A DNA stretch of 64,000 nucleotides from Paramoeba atlantica. Lineage: Eukaryota > Discosea. The notes under the pieces are model-generated. The model saw nothing but the letters and a program-made list of their open reading frames with translations. It ran no database searches and was not told where the DNA came from. Of the stretch, positions 11,449-22,566 are shown piece after piece (position 1 is the first letter of the stretch; each line of letters begins with the position of its first letter). The stretch is taken from contig CDRNVI010000140.1 in assembly GCA_977017575.1 (NCBI GenBank), positions 124,001 through 188,000 on the forward strand, in the 5' to 3' direction. The translations under genes and the position numbers were made by a program.

Positions 11449-13889
11449 CTATCCAATAAACCCAATAGCAACGAGACGTTTCCGATCAGTTGAAAGGGTA
11501 AACATTCGTGCAGCAATAACTTCATCACCCACTTTCCACCAATCTTGGCTTCCCCAATCAGAAAATTCAAACAGTCGAAGCGAATAGCGAATAAAACGTG
11601 GTGGAGAGTCAGGTGGGAAAGGGACTCGATGCAAGAGAGAGAAAACAGCGGGGTTGTTTCCACTGAGAAGACGGAAAATGAAAGCTTCAAACCAAGCCCC
11701 TTTTCCAGATGTAAATTGAAGAAACCACATGCGCCAGTCAAGTCGAGGAAAATATCCAATCCCTCCAAACGATGGTTTTCGATTTGCTCTGTTGAATATC
11801 GATTAAAAAAAAAGATTGACTTGAAATGAAAACAATAAAATAGGAACCGGCTGGGTTTGCAAGGAAATTCATAGAGCTCCCAATTTGTTCCATCGTTACT
11901 TCCTTCCAAAATAATTTCTCCTGTAAAAATTGAAAAATAAATCACCAGAACTATTTTAAAAAAAATATGAACTTTGAATAATCGAAGAAAAAAAAACCTC
12001 GATCAGTGGTCATTACGGAAAAAAGGCCATAAGGACAAAATAAGCTAAACTGTTGAAGAATCCGGCCATATTCTTTCACCCATCGAAACATCCGCCCAAT
12101 TCTTCCCTCTCGAAAGAACTCAGTAACACAAGGGGGATAATTATATTTCCCTCGAAGAGTCCCTTTTACAAGTCCAATCCCCATCACCGCATTGAGGAAC
12201 AACCAAGACAGAGAGATGAAAAAAAGTAAAAGTTGCAGAAAGAAAAAGAAACTCTTCCCAAACAAAAAAAACGTTCCATCTGTCATTTTGTTCAAAGTAA
12301 AGAGCGGAAATATGGAGTTCAAGGAATCAGAGGAAAAGATCCAAGAAGAAGAAGAAGGAGAAGGAACAACATAATGGATCATGGAGGGGAGCATCTCATC
12401 TGATAACAACGACATACAAAGGGCAATAGTATTAAAGTTAAAAAATCCATAACAACCAGTAGAAGTGATCAACAACATTAACAAAATACACCCCAAACCA
12501 CCCATCGCTCTCCCTATCGTTCGAAAAAAGATAAAATATGGAAAAAAGAGCTCGATGATAAAGTGGCCATATGTCGATAAAATGTGTACTGATTTGGGGA
12601 TGAGATGGTGCCAATACCTATTTTTTTTCAAAAATGAGATACAAATATTATGGAAGAAAACAAATTACTAAAGGAAGAAAGAAAGGAAAACAATATGAGT
12701 GGAATTAGAACAAAAAAAATACCATGAAATGGGATGGGCGAGTGGCTGAGACCAATAGTGATAGAGCATAGCCGTTCCATCTCGCCAGGTTAGGTCACCA
12801 CTTGATAACTTAACAATTCCACTGCATAACAATTTTTTTTGTGTTCAATAAGGAAAGAAAATGAAGGAAAATAAAAAATAAAAAGAACCTTGAAAACATA
12901 ATTCGAAAAAGAAGAAGCCAAGCAGACCAAAGTGTCAGACAAAGAGTAATCGATCCAAATCGAACAATCAACCAATTGAAGAGACTATGACGAACACACT
13001 CATCACCCATCCAAGAAATCTCAACCATATCCAACGGAGAGGTGAAAGGAAAGAGATCAGAAGAAGAAGCACAAGAGTCATTCATCCCAGAATGCGAAAG
13101 AGAAAAAGAGAGAGGATACAAAGAAATGGCGGTGGCAATAAAAATACAGGAAACTCCTCCTTCAACAATTAAACAATCAAATTGAAGACCTGTCCATTCT
13201 CTTCCAGTCGTTTTTAAAGCCATGTAGGCCCAAAATAAGTAGAGAAAGAGAAATGGATTTAAGAGAGGAGAAAGAAGAAAAGAGGCGCCAGAAGAAATCA
13301 GTAATGATACAACACAACCAGAAATACAATAAAAAGAGAGAAGTTGATCAAAAGAAGTTCGATATTGAAGGAGGCTCTGCCAAAGAGAGAGGTCTTTTTG
13401 TTCTTCTTCATTATCGATTTTTTCTCTTTCTCCTTTTTCTCGAGAGATGTCAACAGGCGAATCAAATCTTCCTTTTGAAATTGGACCTTTCTTTTCTCTT
13501 TCTTTTTGTTGTTGAGGCGAGGAAGTGGCAAAGTACCAGAAAGGAAGAAGAGGAAACTGCCAAATACTGACATTTTTAGAGTTTTGAAAAGCTCGATAGA
13601 TCGAAACGATTTGCTCAACCGGAAGAATGCCGTTTGAACCAACCAAACCTTCAGATTGAACCCAGTAGGAATAAAAGGCCAACAAATAAACGAACGCATA
13701 CAATTGAAGAAAAAGTGATGAAGAAATCACAAAATCTGCAGGAGAAATTAGATCCAACACAACATTTGACAAGAAGAGGAGGGCTGTCCCAACAATCAAT
13801 ACCGTAAACCACCATACTTGGACAACTGGATTATTGTAAATCTTTCCCAAGAAACCAAACAACCATCTTTGAATTTCCAACAAAACCAT
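11449..13889 (-). CDS. lipase maturation factor (LMF) family membrane protein
   Basis: Endoplasmic-reticulum multi-pass protein; in animals the family helps fold homodimeric lipases. Five exons join in phase to 710 residues: 12889-13889, 12723-12821, 11998-12617, 11848-11920, 11449-11788. Family landmarks appear in order: YWVQSEGLVGSNGILP; FSSGIVKLSSGD with TWRDGTAMLYHYWSQPLAHPISWYWH; GEIILEGSNDGTNWELYEF; PRLDWRMWF; and FPPDSPPRFIRYSLRLFEFSD. Several hydrophobic spans and an acidic/Lys-rich loop (about residues 130-190) lie between. The ATG at 13889 is preferred, although the frame is open to 14072, because the upstream part would overlap the divergent stress-protein start. The lipase-chaperone role is transferred from animal members; substrates here are unknown. 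Confidence 0.9.
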
Positions 13890-14074
13890 TTTCAAAAAAG
13901 CAAACGAAACAACAAAGAAAAAAAAGTAAACGATACAAGAAATGAAAAAAAGTGTTAAAACAAAAAAAAAGAGAATTTGATGGGAAATTTCACTGAAAAC
14001 TATTAGAAAATTTCCAATTTCGGAAAGTTCAAGGGGACACCTTTTTTTTCTGTTTGCTTGAATCCGATTCAATC
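13890..14074. promoter_or_regulatory. short divergent promoter region, LMF / universal stress protein 1
   Basis: Only 185 bases separate the divergently oriented start codons, so both promoters must lie in or overlap this A/T-rich stretch. No specific factor site is recognisable. Confidence 0.4.
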
Positions 14075-14826
14075 ATGGCAAAAAGATTTGTGATCGCTCT
14101 CGATGAATCCGAAAACTGCGACTGGGCTTTTAATTACACAACTTCAGCAATGAACAAACATTTGGATGAACTTCATTTAGTCACTATCAGAAATCCCGAT
14201 TCATCCCCTGCTCTTGGAGTTGCTGGAGCGTACGCTTACGACCTTGTTTTGAAAGAAAGAGAAGCTGAGATTCAACGTTGCAAAAAAATTCTTCGTGGTT
14301 ATGCCAGAAGAGCTCATCAACTTGGGGTATAACATTCTCTTTTTCTTTTGATTTTGCGAGAATTCTCTTTGAACTTATTTTTTTTTTATCACAGATTACA
14401 ACACCTTTAAAGCTGACTCTTGGCACCGGAGAGGTTGGAGAAATTCTTTGCGATTACATTCCTAAAAACAAAATCGATTTCCTTGTGATGGGTCGCCGTG
14501 GGATGGGAACATTCAAGCGACTGTTCCTTGGCTCAAACTCAAAGTACTGCGTTGAACATGCGGATTGCAATGTCATTATTATAAAACACCCTTTTGGTCC
14601 TGAGGAAGTACATGAAGGATCAAAAGCTGAAGCTATCGCGGCGGAAGAAGAAGAAAGACAATGGAGAATTCACGAATACGAAAAGAAACTGGAAGCTGAA
14701 GCAAAACAACAGGAAGAAGACTCAAAGAAGGATCTTGAGCTTGTAAAAAAGATGGAAGAAGAAGAAAGAGAAAGACGGGAGAAAGAAGATCACGGTGGTG
14801 AAAGTGTTTCAGGGCGAGATGAGTAA
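14075..14826 (+). CDS. universal stress protein (USP/UspA fold), copy 1
   Basis: 227 residues from exons 14075-14326 and 14395-14826. Opens with the USP strand FVIALDESENCDWAF. The ATP-binding signature G-x2-G-x9-G(S) is intact in GRRGMGTFKRLFLGSNS, followed by CNVIIIKHP. A Glu/Lys-rich helical tail (about residues 165-220), probably a coiled coil, extends beyond the usual 150-residue domain. ATP-binding USPs act in stress and metabolic signalling; the exact role here is unknown. Tandem with a close paralogue 310 bases downstream that shares its intron position and tail. This copy has about 8 extra residues (LGVAGAYAY region) before the intron. Confidence 0.88.
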
Positions 14827-15136
14827 AAACCTCCTCTCTCTTTTTTTTTTTTGAAAAAAACCCCTCAAAAAACGATTTCAATTCTCTGAACTTTGCGATT
14901 TGAATGTGGTTTTTCCCTTTTTGTTGTTTGTGGTGAACCACAGTATGATCCTGAGAGTTCCCACTCTCGGTGGTTTGGTGATGGAAGCGAGAGTGGTTGA
15001 AAACTGTGAGAAAAAAATAAAAATGGTTTCTTTAAAAAGAGCGAGCTTGATCTTTTATTTTTCAGCCAGAGCGAAATCCAAAGGCCGCCGAAAGATAATC
15101 AACTAGAAAGGAGAGTGAAAAGGAAAAGGCTGAGCG

Positions 15137-15880
15137 ATGACTTCAACAAGAAGATACCTGCTTGCTCTTGACGAATCAGAAAACTGCGAATGGGCTTTTA
15201 ATTACACAAGTTCAGAGATGAACAAACATTTGGATGAACTTCATTTGATTACAGTCAGAAACCCTGATCCAACTTGCGACCTCGTTTTGAAAGAAAGGGA
15301 ACTTGAGAAAAAACGTCGCAAAAAACTTCTTCGTTGTTATGCTGAAAGAGCTCATCGTGTTGGGGTTTGAAACCCTCTTTCGAAATCCAAGACCTTTTTT
15401 ATCTATTTCCAGATTGAATATTAACCAAGATGCTTTTTTCCCCCTTAGATTACAACACCTTTGAAATTGGTTCTCGGAGGTGGAGAGATTGGAGAAATTA
15501 TTTGTGAATACATCTCTGAACATAAAATCGATTTCCTTGTGATGGGTCGCCGTGGGATGGGAATGGTCGAACGACTGATACTTGGTTCAAATTCGGAGCA
15601 CTGCATTGAAAACGCAGATTGCAATGTTATAATTGTAAAACATCCCTTTGGTCCAGAAGAAATACACGAAGGATCAAAAGCTGAAGTTTTGGCAGCGGAA
15701 GAAGAAGAAAGACAATGGAGAATTTGTGAATATGAAAAAAAAATTGACAATGAAGCAAAGAAACAGGAAGAAGAATCAAAGAAGGATCTTGAGATTGTAA
15801 AAAAGATGGAAGAAGAAGAAAGAGAAAGAAGACAGAGAGAAGATCATGTTAGAAAAAGTGTTTCAGGACGAGATGAGTAA
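15137..15880 (+). CDS. universal stress protein, copy 2 (tandem duplicate)
   Basis: 219 residues from exons 15137-15364 and 15449-15880; the intron sits at the same codon and phase as in copy 1. The ATP-binding signature is kept (GRRGMGMVERLILGSNS). The coiled-coil tail is nearly identical and ends in the same SVSGRDE, so the pair is a tandem duplication. Differences are concentrated in the first exon, where the stretch between RNPD and DLVLKERE is shorter. A functional ATP-binding USP is expected. Confidence 0.88.
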
Positions 15881-16063
15881 AACGAAACTGTGTTAACTGT
15901 GAAAAAACGAAGAAAAAAAAACTCTGAGCTCTTGTATTATTCAAAAAAAAATTGACATTGCAATCATCCAAAATGTTTCTTTGTTTCATCTTCGATGTTG
16001 AACCACCAAAGAATCTCTCAGTTTTTCTAATTATTCAATATATCCTCTTCAAAGAGTCTCCTC

Positions 16064-16807
16064 TTATTGCTGCTCGTGACTGGTGATGACAAACAAACCC
16101 AAAATTCCAATCATTGCATATTTCATCATGGGGTAATCATTCATGATGATGGTGACCATTCCAAGATAAGGAAAATAGATCCCATGTGTCACACGACCAA
16201 TTAAATTTCTGTTTTGTAACCAAAGTTGTCCCTGAAAAAGAATAACTTTCAGAACCATCCCCTTTTTTTTTTTGATCAAAAGTCTTTTGAAAAAATAAGC
16301 AAAACAAATAATAAGAATAATTAACAAACCTGTGGATATAATCCACGATCATTGACAGCGTTATTGTCACCTTTTGTCAGGATCTTTACATCATGATTGG
16401 AGTTGTTTAGAAAAGGCCGATGTACTTCTAGAACGCGGTGTACAATTGGGATATCACGTCCATCAAAAGTGAAAACCACAATTTCTCCTAACTCAACATT
16501 CTTGTTCCGATCATGGTGAAGTGAAAGGAGATCCCCACGATAAAAGAAAGGTTCCATACTTCCACTTAAAACTTTGAGGAAAGAGATTCTTTTAGGGAGG
16601 GGGTGACAAAAAAAAGGGGGAGATGGAAGAAAAGGAAAGAAAGAAAAAAAGGGGGAGCGAACCAACAACAACAGGGCTTTCACATGCAAGAACAATCATC
16701 AAAGTTTTCCAGATCATCAAAGCGGAAACTACAACAGCAGAAAAGTTTAATAATTGGGAGACTATTTGGCGAGGGGATGATTCCCTCAGTTCCTTGAACG
16801 AGTCCAT
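16064..16807 (-). CDS. SEC11: signal peptidase complex catalytic subunit SEC11
   Basis: Removes signal peptides at the ER membrane. Three exons (16663-16807, 16330-16571, 16064-16231) give 184 residues, normal for the family. An N-terminal membrane anchor ([20 protein letters not shown]) leads to the catalytic serine in [16 protein letters not shown]. The catalytic histidine is in [11 protein letters not shown], and the [13 protein letters not shown] motif follows. The C terminus has VTIIMNDYP and a final hydrophobic helix. All key family residues are present. Start at 16807 gives the usual [12 protein letters not shown] cytosolic leader. Divergent from the mitochondrial EF-Ts gene. Confidence 0.95.
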
Positions 16808-16934
16808 CACGATCGAGGAAGGAAAGGAGAGGAGAAACGGAGAGAAAGAAACGCCAAGGAAAAAGAAGAAAAAGAAGGAAAAAGACTTTTTGGACACTTA
16901 AAAAAACAGTTTGGGTCGATTTGGGGTTCTGAAA

Positions 16935-18574
16935 ATGTCGCCATTTCTTCGAAACACGTGGTCGATTGCAGCAGAGTGAGATCGGTGATGTTGTTTCGTT
17001 TCTCTTCCAAACCTTCTTTGCTTGGTTCAACTCTCTTTTTTCTCTCTCCCACAATTTGAGCCCAATTCTCAGATTTTACTCCTTGTTCAAAATATCTTCA
17101 GGAGCTTTTCGAAATGCCTCCTTCATCTCAACTTCAACACCTTGTTTTTCGAAACAAGATCTTCTCAAAAAGATTAAGGAATTGAGAATTTTGACTTCTG
17201 CCCCACTTATCGATTGTAAGGTTTGAAAAATTTGATTTATTGTTCAGAAATAATTCAAACCTGAATGCTCAATTATCCTCTGAATATCCCCAGAGCGCTC
17301 TTGAGGAGACCGATGGTGATCTGGATGTTGCAAAAAGTCTATTGATCAAGAAGGGGCTTGCACAAATGGAAAAGATGCAAAGTCGATCAGCAGAACAAGG
17401 ATCGATCTGGGTTGTTGGAAATTTTGAACGAGCTGCCATCATGGAGGTTTCTTTTTCAATCAAGAATCATCTTTTTTTCCTCACCTGTGTGGTGTGTTGC
17501 TGTGATTAACCCCAGTTATTTTTTTCAAGATGAATTGCCAAACAGATTTTGTTTCAACCAATGAAGCATTCAAATCAGCCTTAAATCAGTGTGCAACTTC
17601 TTTTCTGAAACAAAGTGTACAAGGTGGAGAATGGATTACTGAACAAATTGGACAAAAGGCTTCGTTCAGGTCAGCAAATATTGATTGGATTAAGGTTATT
17701 CATTTTTTCTCTTTCTCTTTTTTTATCTCTATTTTGTGTGGTGTGTGAAATTTGAAATCTTTTTTCTCTCCAAAAATTTTTTTTTTGGAGATAATATTCT
17801 TTTATTCTTGTTGTAATTTCAATCATTATTTTCTCTTTTTTGAACATCGTCTTCACAAAACAGACTTTGCAACTTGAATCACAACAAGAAACAATTGGGG
17901 ATGCTGTGGCGACCCTCAATTATACCACTGGGGAGAAAGTAGAAATATCAGTTTCGAAGATTTCTTTTTCTAAAGATTTTTTTGTTGAATCTCCTGAATT
18001 AATAATCCTTTTATTTTCAGCGTGCGTCCATTGTTGAGTCACAAAATGCTACTTTTGGATCCTATATTCATCAAGGTTTTGATTTGAGAAATTTTACCAA
18101 CAAAAAACAGACTGACACTAAACACAAAAACAAAAAGGCCGAATTGGGACAGTTGTGTCAATGACCCCAACTCCAGAGGCAAGTGAAAAAATGCAACTCT
18201 TTGCCAAAAATCTTGCCATCCATGTCGCCGGTTTTCGACCTCAAGTAATTGGAGTTCCTTCTGCAAATACTTCAACTTCCAGTGACAACGCCCCATATCA
18301 GGTTTCTTTTTTTTGTTCCTGCTGCTGCTGAGTTTTTTCTTTCAAAGAAAACATCGCTTGCTTTGCTTGAATTTTTAAAATTCCTCTCCAGGACGCAGAA
18401 ACACTTGGAGAGGTTGTGCCAGAGAGCTTAATGGAACAACCATTTAGTATTATGGGAGGAGGGAGTGTTGGTCAAAGACTTCTTCAATTTCAAAAAGAAT
18501 CCGGTTTACCGATAGCGATTGATTCATTTGTGTGGTGGGAAATTGGCGGCGGTGAAATTTCAAATGGATTTTGA
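16935..18574 (+). CDS. TSFM: mitochondrial elongation factor Ts
   Basis: Nucleotide-exchange factor for mitochondrial EF-Tu. Eight exons join in phase to 325 residues (16935-16957, 17073-17220, 17294-17446, 17530-17694, 17864-17950, 18021-18075, 18138-18301, 18392-18574). The leader (MSPFLRNT, then FYSLFKISSGAFRNASF) is basic and hydroxylated, as expected for mitochondrial import. Family signatures: LLKKIKELRILTSAPLIDCK with ALEETDGDLDVAKSLLIKKG (UBA-like N domain), EMNCQTDFVSTNEAF, GSYIHQGRIGTVVSM and LMEQPF. The 23-base first exon is the least certain part, but it is the only ATG I found that keeps phase without a stop. Confidence 0.9.
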
Positions 18575-18916
18575 AAAAAAAAAATTGAAGACTCATCAAA
18601 TCTTTCGAGAAAAAATTACCTCAAAGCTGCACAGAAGGAAGTTTTTGCAAAGAAAGGGGAAGAGAGAGAGAGGAAACCATAACCGTTTGTTGTGGTCGAA
18701 AAGAAACACAAAAAAAGGGAAAAAGAACTCTCGATCCGAATAAAAGTGGATTTGAACGACTTTTTTAGTGCCAAAAAAAAAAGAAAAAATTAAGATCTCT
18801 AATAATTTGTCTCACACGCTAAACTAGATGAAAAAACACGTCATCAAATAGACCATAACGGGGACCTTTTCTGTCTTTCGGTGGGTTGGTGCAGAACCTT
18901 GCCTTCTTCTTTCTTT

Positions 18917-19681
18917 ATGTCACACACACAGGTCTGTGTGCTCGGGGAGGGAGGTGTTGGAAAGACTGCCTTGACTATTCGGTTGTGTAGTGACCGTTTT
19001 GTGACTGAGTATGATCCAACGGTTTGTTTTTCTTTTTCTTGTGTGATCCTGATCCCCCCCAACTCCACTCTCGTTCCTCCCCACCCCCTCCCCCCGTCAT
19101 TATTCCCTCACCCCCACCACCCTCCTAATTCCATCCTTTTTCTCCTCTGAAAACGATGTGTTCAATCCCAGAACGTTCATTTTTATTTTCTCACGTCTTC
19201 TTTTTTTTTTTTTTTTCAGATTGAAGACTCCTATCGAAAACAACTCCTTGTCGATGGAAAGGCCGTTATGGTTGAGATCCTCGATACCGCTGGTCAGGAA
19301 GAATTTAAAGCACAAAGAGATGAGTGGATTCGAGATAGTGATGGTTTTGTGATCGTTTATTCAATTACTTCCCGTTCTTCGTTTGACAACATTAAAGAAT
19401 TTTATGATACGATTCTTCGAGTGAAAGATGGAGAAACACTCTCGATAGCTTTGGCTGGGAATAAGTGTGATTTATCTGAGAAAAGACAAGTTCCTACACA
19501 GGACGGAGAGGATTACGCAGCTAAGTTAAATGCTCGATTCAGAGAAACCAGTGCAAAAACCAGATTGAATATCGAAGACATATTCCAAGACGTTGTGAAA
19601 TCAATTTTGGACTCCAACAAAATGCAAAGTAACGATCCCGGCCCTAAACCAGTCAAGAAACGTGGGTGTACTTTATTGTAA
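18917..19681 (+). CDS. Ras-family small GTPase with C-terminal CaaX box
   Basis: 188 residues from exons 18917-19021 and 19220-19681. G1 GEGGVGKT, effector loop YDPTIEDSYRKQ almost as in Ras/Rap, G3 DTAGQEE with the catalytic Gln, G4 NKCD and G5 ETSAK are all intact, so it should bind and hydrolyse GTP. The C terminus is basic (KPVKKRG) and ends CTLL, a CaaX box whose final Leu favours geranylgeranylation. It is probably a membrane-attached signalling switch. Start MSHTQVCVLG is Ras-like in length; an in-frame TTG further upstream is not used. The intron lies right after YDPT. Confidence 0.93.
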
Positions 19682-20342
19682 AAGGGGAGTTTATTGGTAA
19701 AATTAGAAAAAACGCTCTTGGAGGGGACTTTTTCTTTTCAAGTCTTTTGATGATGGTGTGGTGTGTGTTGTGTCGTGTGTCGTGTGTGTGGGGTGGTGTT
19801 GCATGTGTGGGTGAGATCTACAGTATTTTATTTTTGGGTGTATTGGTTGTGTGATGTTATGTCGCGTTAATTGGAGGCAAATTATTTTCGTTTCGTTGTT
19901 CCGGGGTTATATTACCTTAACAGATCTTTCTGATTCTCCTTTCCCACAAGAGTGAGTATCACTCTCCCTTCAATCTCCTTCTCTTTCTCTCTTCTTCTCT
20001 TTCTCTCCTTGGGGGTGTATATTTTTTGGATTGGAAAACGAGGGGCAATTTTTGCCTTTGTCTTTCAATAAAGTTTATTTATCGAATATAAAATAATTAA
20101 ATAACTTGTTGTGCTTGTTCGTTTGATAATAATTTTGAGGGAGATTTTTTTCCTCAAAGATTGAGAAAAGATTTTCCCTTGTTTTGGGATGCGGTCAACA
20201 CTCGTTCGTGGTATTGGGGGGTCGAACGAAAAACAGCGCACACCAAAAGTATCATCCCCCTCTCTTTCTTTTTCTTTTCTTTTTTTTTTTCCCACTCGAT
20301 TCAATTTTCTCAACCACAAAATAAATGAAGAAGGAGCCCCTG
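19682..20342. other. gene-free spacer between Ras and cytochrome b5 genes
   Basis: GT-rich (near 19750-19860) then CT-rich (near 19970-20010), followed by A/T-rich sequence. It holds the 3' flanks of two convergent genes. No RNA gene or repeat family recognised. Confidence 0.5.
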
Positions 20343-20819
20343 TCAACAAATCACACAATCAGACGGCTCATCAACTTTTCCGATCTTGCAACTTTTCCAA
20401 AGGTTTTGGGTCTCTCGCGAATGGAAGTTGAAATCCACGGTCGCATCAGTCCCACCCTTCTTTAAAATTGGTCGAGATCCAGCAGGGTGTTGTGAAAGAT
20501 AAGAAGTTACATCTAAGACATCACCATCAACAATCAACCAACAAGAATCTAAAGTATTATGCTTAGCAATTTCGTCCCGACGAAAGAGAGTATTCCCAAA
20601 AAAATCTTTCTTTCGTGGTGTAATTTTAGTCACAACTTCCTTTGGAGGGTTACGGGAAGGTTGTGAACAAATCAGAGTCTGAACAGGTTCATCACCGCCA
20701 ACGCTGAGATGACGTTTTTTGTTGGCGGCCAAACACGAACAATTATGGGACCCGGTACACGAACAGTTCTCTTGCGGTCTCATGGGGAGATCCATAATAT
20801 CCTCAATATCTGTTTCCAT
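20343..20819 (-). CDS. cytochrome b5-like heme protein with Cys-rich N terminus and CVIC end
   Basis: Single exon, 158 residues. The C-terminal half is a cytochrome b5 heme-binding domain: FRRDEIAKHNTLDSCWLIVDGDVLDVTSYLSQHPAG with the first axial His in HPAG, and the second in DFNFHSRETQNLW. The N-terminal 75 residues are not recognised and contain CSC-x4-NCSC near residues 19-29. There is no C-terminal membrane anchor as in ER cytochrome b5. Instead the protein ends DCVIC, which reads as a possible CaaX prenylation box. It could carry electrons for a membrane oxidoreductase. Partner unknown. Divergent from the WASP gene 340 bases away. Confidence 0.85.
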   Translation of the reverse strand: METDIEDIMDLPMRPQENCSCTGSHNCSCLAANKKRHLSVGGDEPVQTLICSQPSRNPPKEVVTKITPRKKDFFGNTLFRRDEIAKHNTLDSCWLIVDGDVLDVTSYLSQHPAGSRPILKKGGTDATVDFNFHSRETQNLWKSCKIGKVDEPSDCVIC

Positions 20820-21159
20820 CTACGCTCTTCTTTCTTTTTTCTTCAAGAAGAAAAAAGAAAAAAAAAAGCCGAAAGTTTCGGAACTTCTTTCAAGAAGCGA
20901 AAGAACGAAAAGGAACCGAAAGAATGAACGGAAACGCAAGAACGAAAGGACAAAAGAACAAACGCACACAAGAAAAAAGGAGGAAAAGAGCTTCAAAAAA
21001 GCGCTCTAATCTTTTTTTCAATATCGGCGAAAAGGATGAACGGTGTCTCCCATTTGACACGACACCACCACCAATGCATCCATATTTGGGTTTGTGGTGT
21101 CTTTTTCCCTTCTTTGTTTTTTTTTTTCTGTTTTCGGAAACAAAAAAAAGAAACAAAAA

Positions 21160-22385
21160 ATGGTAAGCGATACAGTTCAACAAACTGTGCAAAGAGCTGT
21201 TGGAGGGAGTGTCGAAGCTGTTGCTCGGGTTCGATTGTATGAAGGTGAAAATGGTTCTTGGAATTATACTGAGCTTGAAGGTTTTGCTGCTGTCGTTAGC
21301 CAAGGAGGGTATCACACCATCAAAATCGTCGATACTGATGGTTCTGGAAATGTTGAATTTGAACAAGAACTTTATTCTGGGATGCAGTATCAAACTAATG
21401 TTGGCCATTTTCATCATTTTGAGTCTGATGAAGTTGTCATTGGTCTCTCCTTTGGGAAGGACTCAGAAGCCTCCGCTTTTGGAAACGCTGTGAAATCTAA
21501 TATCCCATCAGGACCAACTTCGATTTCTGTCACAGGTTTCACACTTTTCCCCCTCTTTTTCCAAAGAAATTTCTTTATTTTTGAAGAGAGACATTATTTC
21601 TTATCGATTACATTACTCTTCTCTTAGGTCCAACTCCAGCTGCAACTCCTGCACCCACGTCAACGGCACCCTCGGTGCCACCATCATCTCCTGCAACTCC
21701 TGCATCTCCAGCAGCAATGACTCGGGGTACCTCTACTTCCAATATGCATAGCCCTGCTTCCGCGAAAAAATCTAGGAAGAAAGGTGGAATTTTTGGTGGG
21801 TTTGCTGCCAAAGTCACCGCATCTGTAAACGACATGTTCTCTGAGAATAAGGAACCAGAGAATTTTGTATTGAGTGGACCGACTGATTTTCGTCATCAGA
21901 GCCATATTGGTTGGGATCCAGAGAACGGGTTTGATGTCAAAAATATTCCTCCAGAATGGCGAAAACTCTTCCAAGCGGCTGGTGTCAAAAAGAGTGAGCT
22001 GCAAGATGCGAACACAGCCAAGTTTATCATGCAAACAGTGACAGAAGCGATGGCTGCTGAAGGAGGAAGCGCACCTCCCCCTCCTCCTGGAGGTGGTCCT
22101 CCTCCTCCCGGTCCTCCTCCTCCTCCTGGTCCTCCTCCTCCTCCAAGTTCTCGTCCTGCGGGTGGGGCTCCGGCTGCTGGTGCAGGACGTGGTGGTTTAC
22201 TCTCGCAAATTCAACAAGGAAAGGAACTCAAAAAGGTTGAAGAACCTGATCTTAATGAACTTGACCAAGGGAAGCAAGCCACATTAGCTAATACTCTTGC
22301 TGCTGCGATGGCCAATCGTAGGGGAGGAGTCGCAGGGAATGAAGAAGAGGAAGAGAATGAATGGGACGATGATTGGGAGGACTAA
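21160..22385 (+). CDS. WASP homologue (Arp2/3 activator)
   Basis: 377 residues from exons 21160-21535 and 21628-22385. Domain order: WH1/EVH1 (about 1-125; VARVRLYEGENGSWNY, then FEQELYSGMQYQT), basic stretch KKSRKKGG, CRIB/GBD (about 185-245; ISGPTDFRHQSHIGWDP-like, ending QTVTEAM), polyproline (about 250-285), one WH2 (GGLLSQIQQGKELKKV), a central helix (ATLANTLAAAMANRR) and an acidic tail ending EWDDDWED. This is the complete WASP plan: Cdc42/Rac-GTP releases the VCA end, which brings actin to Arp2/3. It fits with the RhoGEF and RhoGAP genes in the same window. Notably compact, with short linkers. Confidence 0.94.
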
Positions 22386-22566
22386 ATCAATCGCCCTTTG
22401 TTTGTGTGAATAAAAATCCACCTCTCGTAGAGACATTTTTTTTTTTTTGGCTGTTGTTTCTGTTTTTCTTCATATTATTGGAGTGTGTTGTTCATACCAC
22501 AAGGTTTTCTTCATTAAAATATGTTGTGTCTTTATTCAAAAGAATTTTTTTGGTCTGTTTTTTGAA

